Shown here: positions 56,316-64,000 of the stretch, in pieces
How the letters are laid out: every line of letters starts with the position of its first letter
Numbering within the stretch: position 1 is the first letter of the stretch
Source of the DNA: Bactrocera neohumeralis
Lineage: Eukaryota; Arthropoda; Insecta; Diptera; Tephritidae
DNA length: 64,000 bases
NCBI RefSeq assembly: GCF_024586455.1
Contig: NC_065923.1
Coordinates: 48,740,264 to 48,804,263 of the forward strand
Direction: 5' to 3'
The notes under the pieces: model-generated
Databases searched by the model: none
What the model was told of the DNA's origin: nothing
What the model saw: the letters and a program-made list of their open reading frames with translations, nothing else
Position numbers and translations under genes: made by a program

Positions 56316-56727
56316 GGGGGATTCTCTTGCTCTTGCAAGATTGTACGATGACACGAAATGCAAACATCCTATATCAAAATATGCAAGGCCAATAGAGCAC
56401 CCATTGCAGAAACTTGTGATATATGAACGGCTGATTCGGTCAATTTATTGAGAATGACTATGAAATTATAAAATCTATTTAAAACTTACCTTCCTTAACA
56501 ATTTAACGGCGCAATATGTCTTTATATAAAATGACAGCTAAAACAGGGTTGCAATTATATTTTTACGTGCTATTGGACGAAGATAAACAATGGGTTTTGG
56601 TCTGATATATTTTCCAGCCATTGCAAATAATTTTCTGCGTGTATTTGTTGTTGTGCCGCTGCACCAAGAGGAAATATATGCATTTCTTGCACCGTGCAAG
56701 GGTTTGCAAGAGCAAGAGAATACCCCT
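56316..56727. mobile_element. MITE with 25-bp terminal inverted repeats
   Basis: Left end AGGGGGATTCTCTTGCTCTT then GCAAG; right end CTTGCAAGAGCAAGAGAATA then CCCCT: inverse complements with one or two mismatches. About 412 bases, no coding capacity. Flanking duplication unclear. Confidence 0.75.
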
Positions 56728-57181
56728 AATATGAGTTTAACGAAAAAATTTGTTTATTGTTAAACACGTTAAAAGATAAAAAGTATTGAAAGCAATTCTT
56801 GACTGTAACGCGAAAAAGTGCGCGAAAAAGTTAAGAATATTCGATAAATGAATAGCAAGCTGTGCGTTGTTAATTTTCTGCCATCTAAAAATATTAAAAT
56901 TTGCTTTTGTTAATATACTTGCACATAATTTAATTCGCAATATAAAAACAGTTTGCATCTGATGCTGTAAACGCAAAGAAGGCGGCAGATTTCAAGCGAC
57001 ATCTGCCAAACTAGAAGAAAAACTCACCATTTATGGGCAGTGTTGCCTACTCAAATTTGGTAAATTCAGCTAAATGCACAAAATTTTTGTGCATTACTAA
57101 CTTGCATTAACGTGGGTCAAAGGCGCAAGTAAATGTAAATTAAGTCCGCTAATGCAAATTAGCGCTGTCGTCTGTCAGGGC

Positions 57182-57187
57182 TATAAA
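57182..57187 (+). promoter_or_regulatory. Candidate TATA box of DEAD-box helicase gene
   Basis: TATAAA about 280 bases before the putative first donor, in a stretch free of repeats. Predicted start near 57212. Weak evidence. Confidence 0.3.
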
Positions 57188-57467
57188 ATGTGTGTGTTGA
57201 GTTTTTCGGACTATTTCTGGAATGTGTGAACGACCACTAAAATTCTTGAGATAATTATTATTGATAGTGTAGACAGCTTTGCTTTTATAAGAGATGGAAA
57301 ATATAAATTGATTACCGATTATTTCCTTATAGTTACGACTGCTTACACGAAAAATATTTAATCAGCATATATATTCTCTGTGAGAGGAACAAGAAAATTT
57401 TTCGCAGGAGAATTTCAAAGTAATTTATAGTTATTTTTGCTGAAAACAACATCAAAACCTTTTAAAG

Positions 57468-64000
<6,533 letters not shown>

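Overview
The window is nuclear DNA from a higher fly. It is AT-rich, has short (CATA)n/(TATG)n microsatellites everywhere, carries compact exons with GT-AG introns, and is packed with dipteran transposon families. The proteins are closest in character to Drosophila-type proteins, and the repeat set (RTE, jockey-type, mariner/Tc1 and Helitron relics plus 'TACCCTGAACAGGG' repeats) looks like a tephritid fruit fly. That taxonomic placement is inference.

Four host genes are supported. (1) Cbl, minus strand, 3322-7354: six exons that join in frame into a 446-residue short-form E3 ubiquitin ligase. (2) A secreted nine-Kazal-domain protein, plus strand, 22263-50852: five exons, 660 residues, with an 18.6 kb first intron and a 7.7 kb fourth intron full of mobile-element debris. 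(3) Exo70, an exocyst subunit, minus strand, 51139-53658: eight exons, 701 residues, complete, convergent with the Kazal gene. (4) The 5' part of a p68/DDX5-family DEAD-box RNA helicase, plus strand, 57468-64000: its ATG is apparently split across a 5.6 kb intron, and the gene runs off the right edge.

Layout: 1-3.3 kb AT-rich intergenic with one short inverted-repeat element; 3.3-7.4 kb Cbl; 7.4-22.2 kb intergenic or possibly unannotated 5' sequence of the Kazal gene, with LINE, mariner-like and RTE fragments and a plausible TATA/Inr core promoter near 16.7 kb; 22.3-50.9 kb Kazal gene; 51.1-53.7 kb Exo70; 53.7-57.2 kb intergenic with two inverted or subterminal-repeat elements; 57.2-64 kb DEAD-box gene with Tc1, Helitron and fold-back relics in intron 1.

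The four genes serve unrelated functions (receptor down-regulation, extracellular protease inhibition, vesicle tethering, RNA remodelling). They are ordinary neighbours, not a pathway. The unusual content is architectural: the split start codon, an apparent four-domain block duplication in the Kazal protein, repeat-in-repeat nesting, a 154-bp tandem array, several small TIR elements and an internally deleted Helitron. I found no tRNA, rRNA, CRISPR array or prokaryotic-type system.
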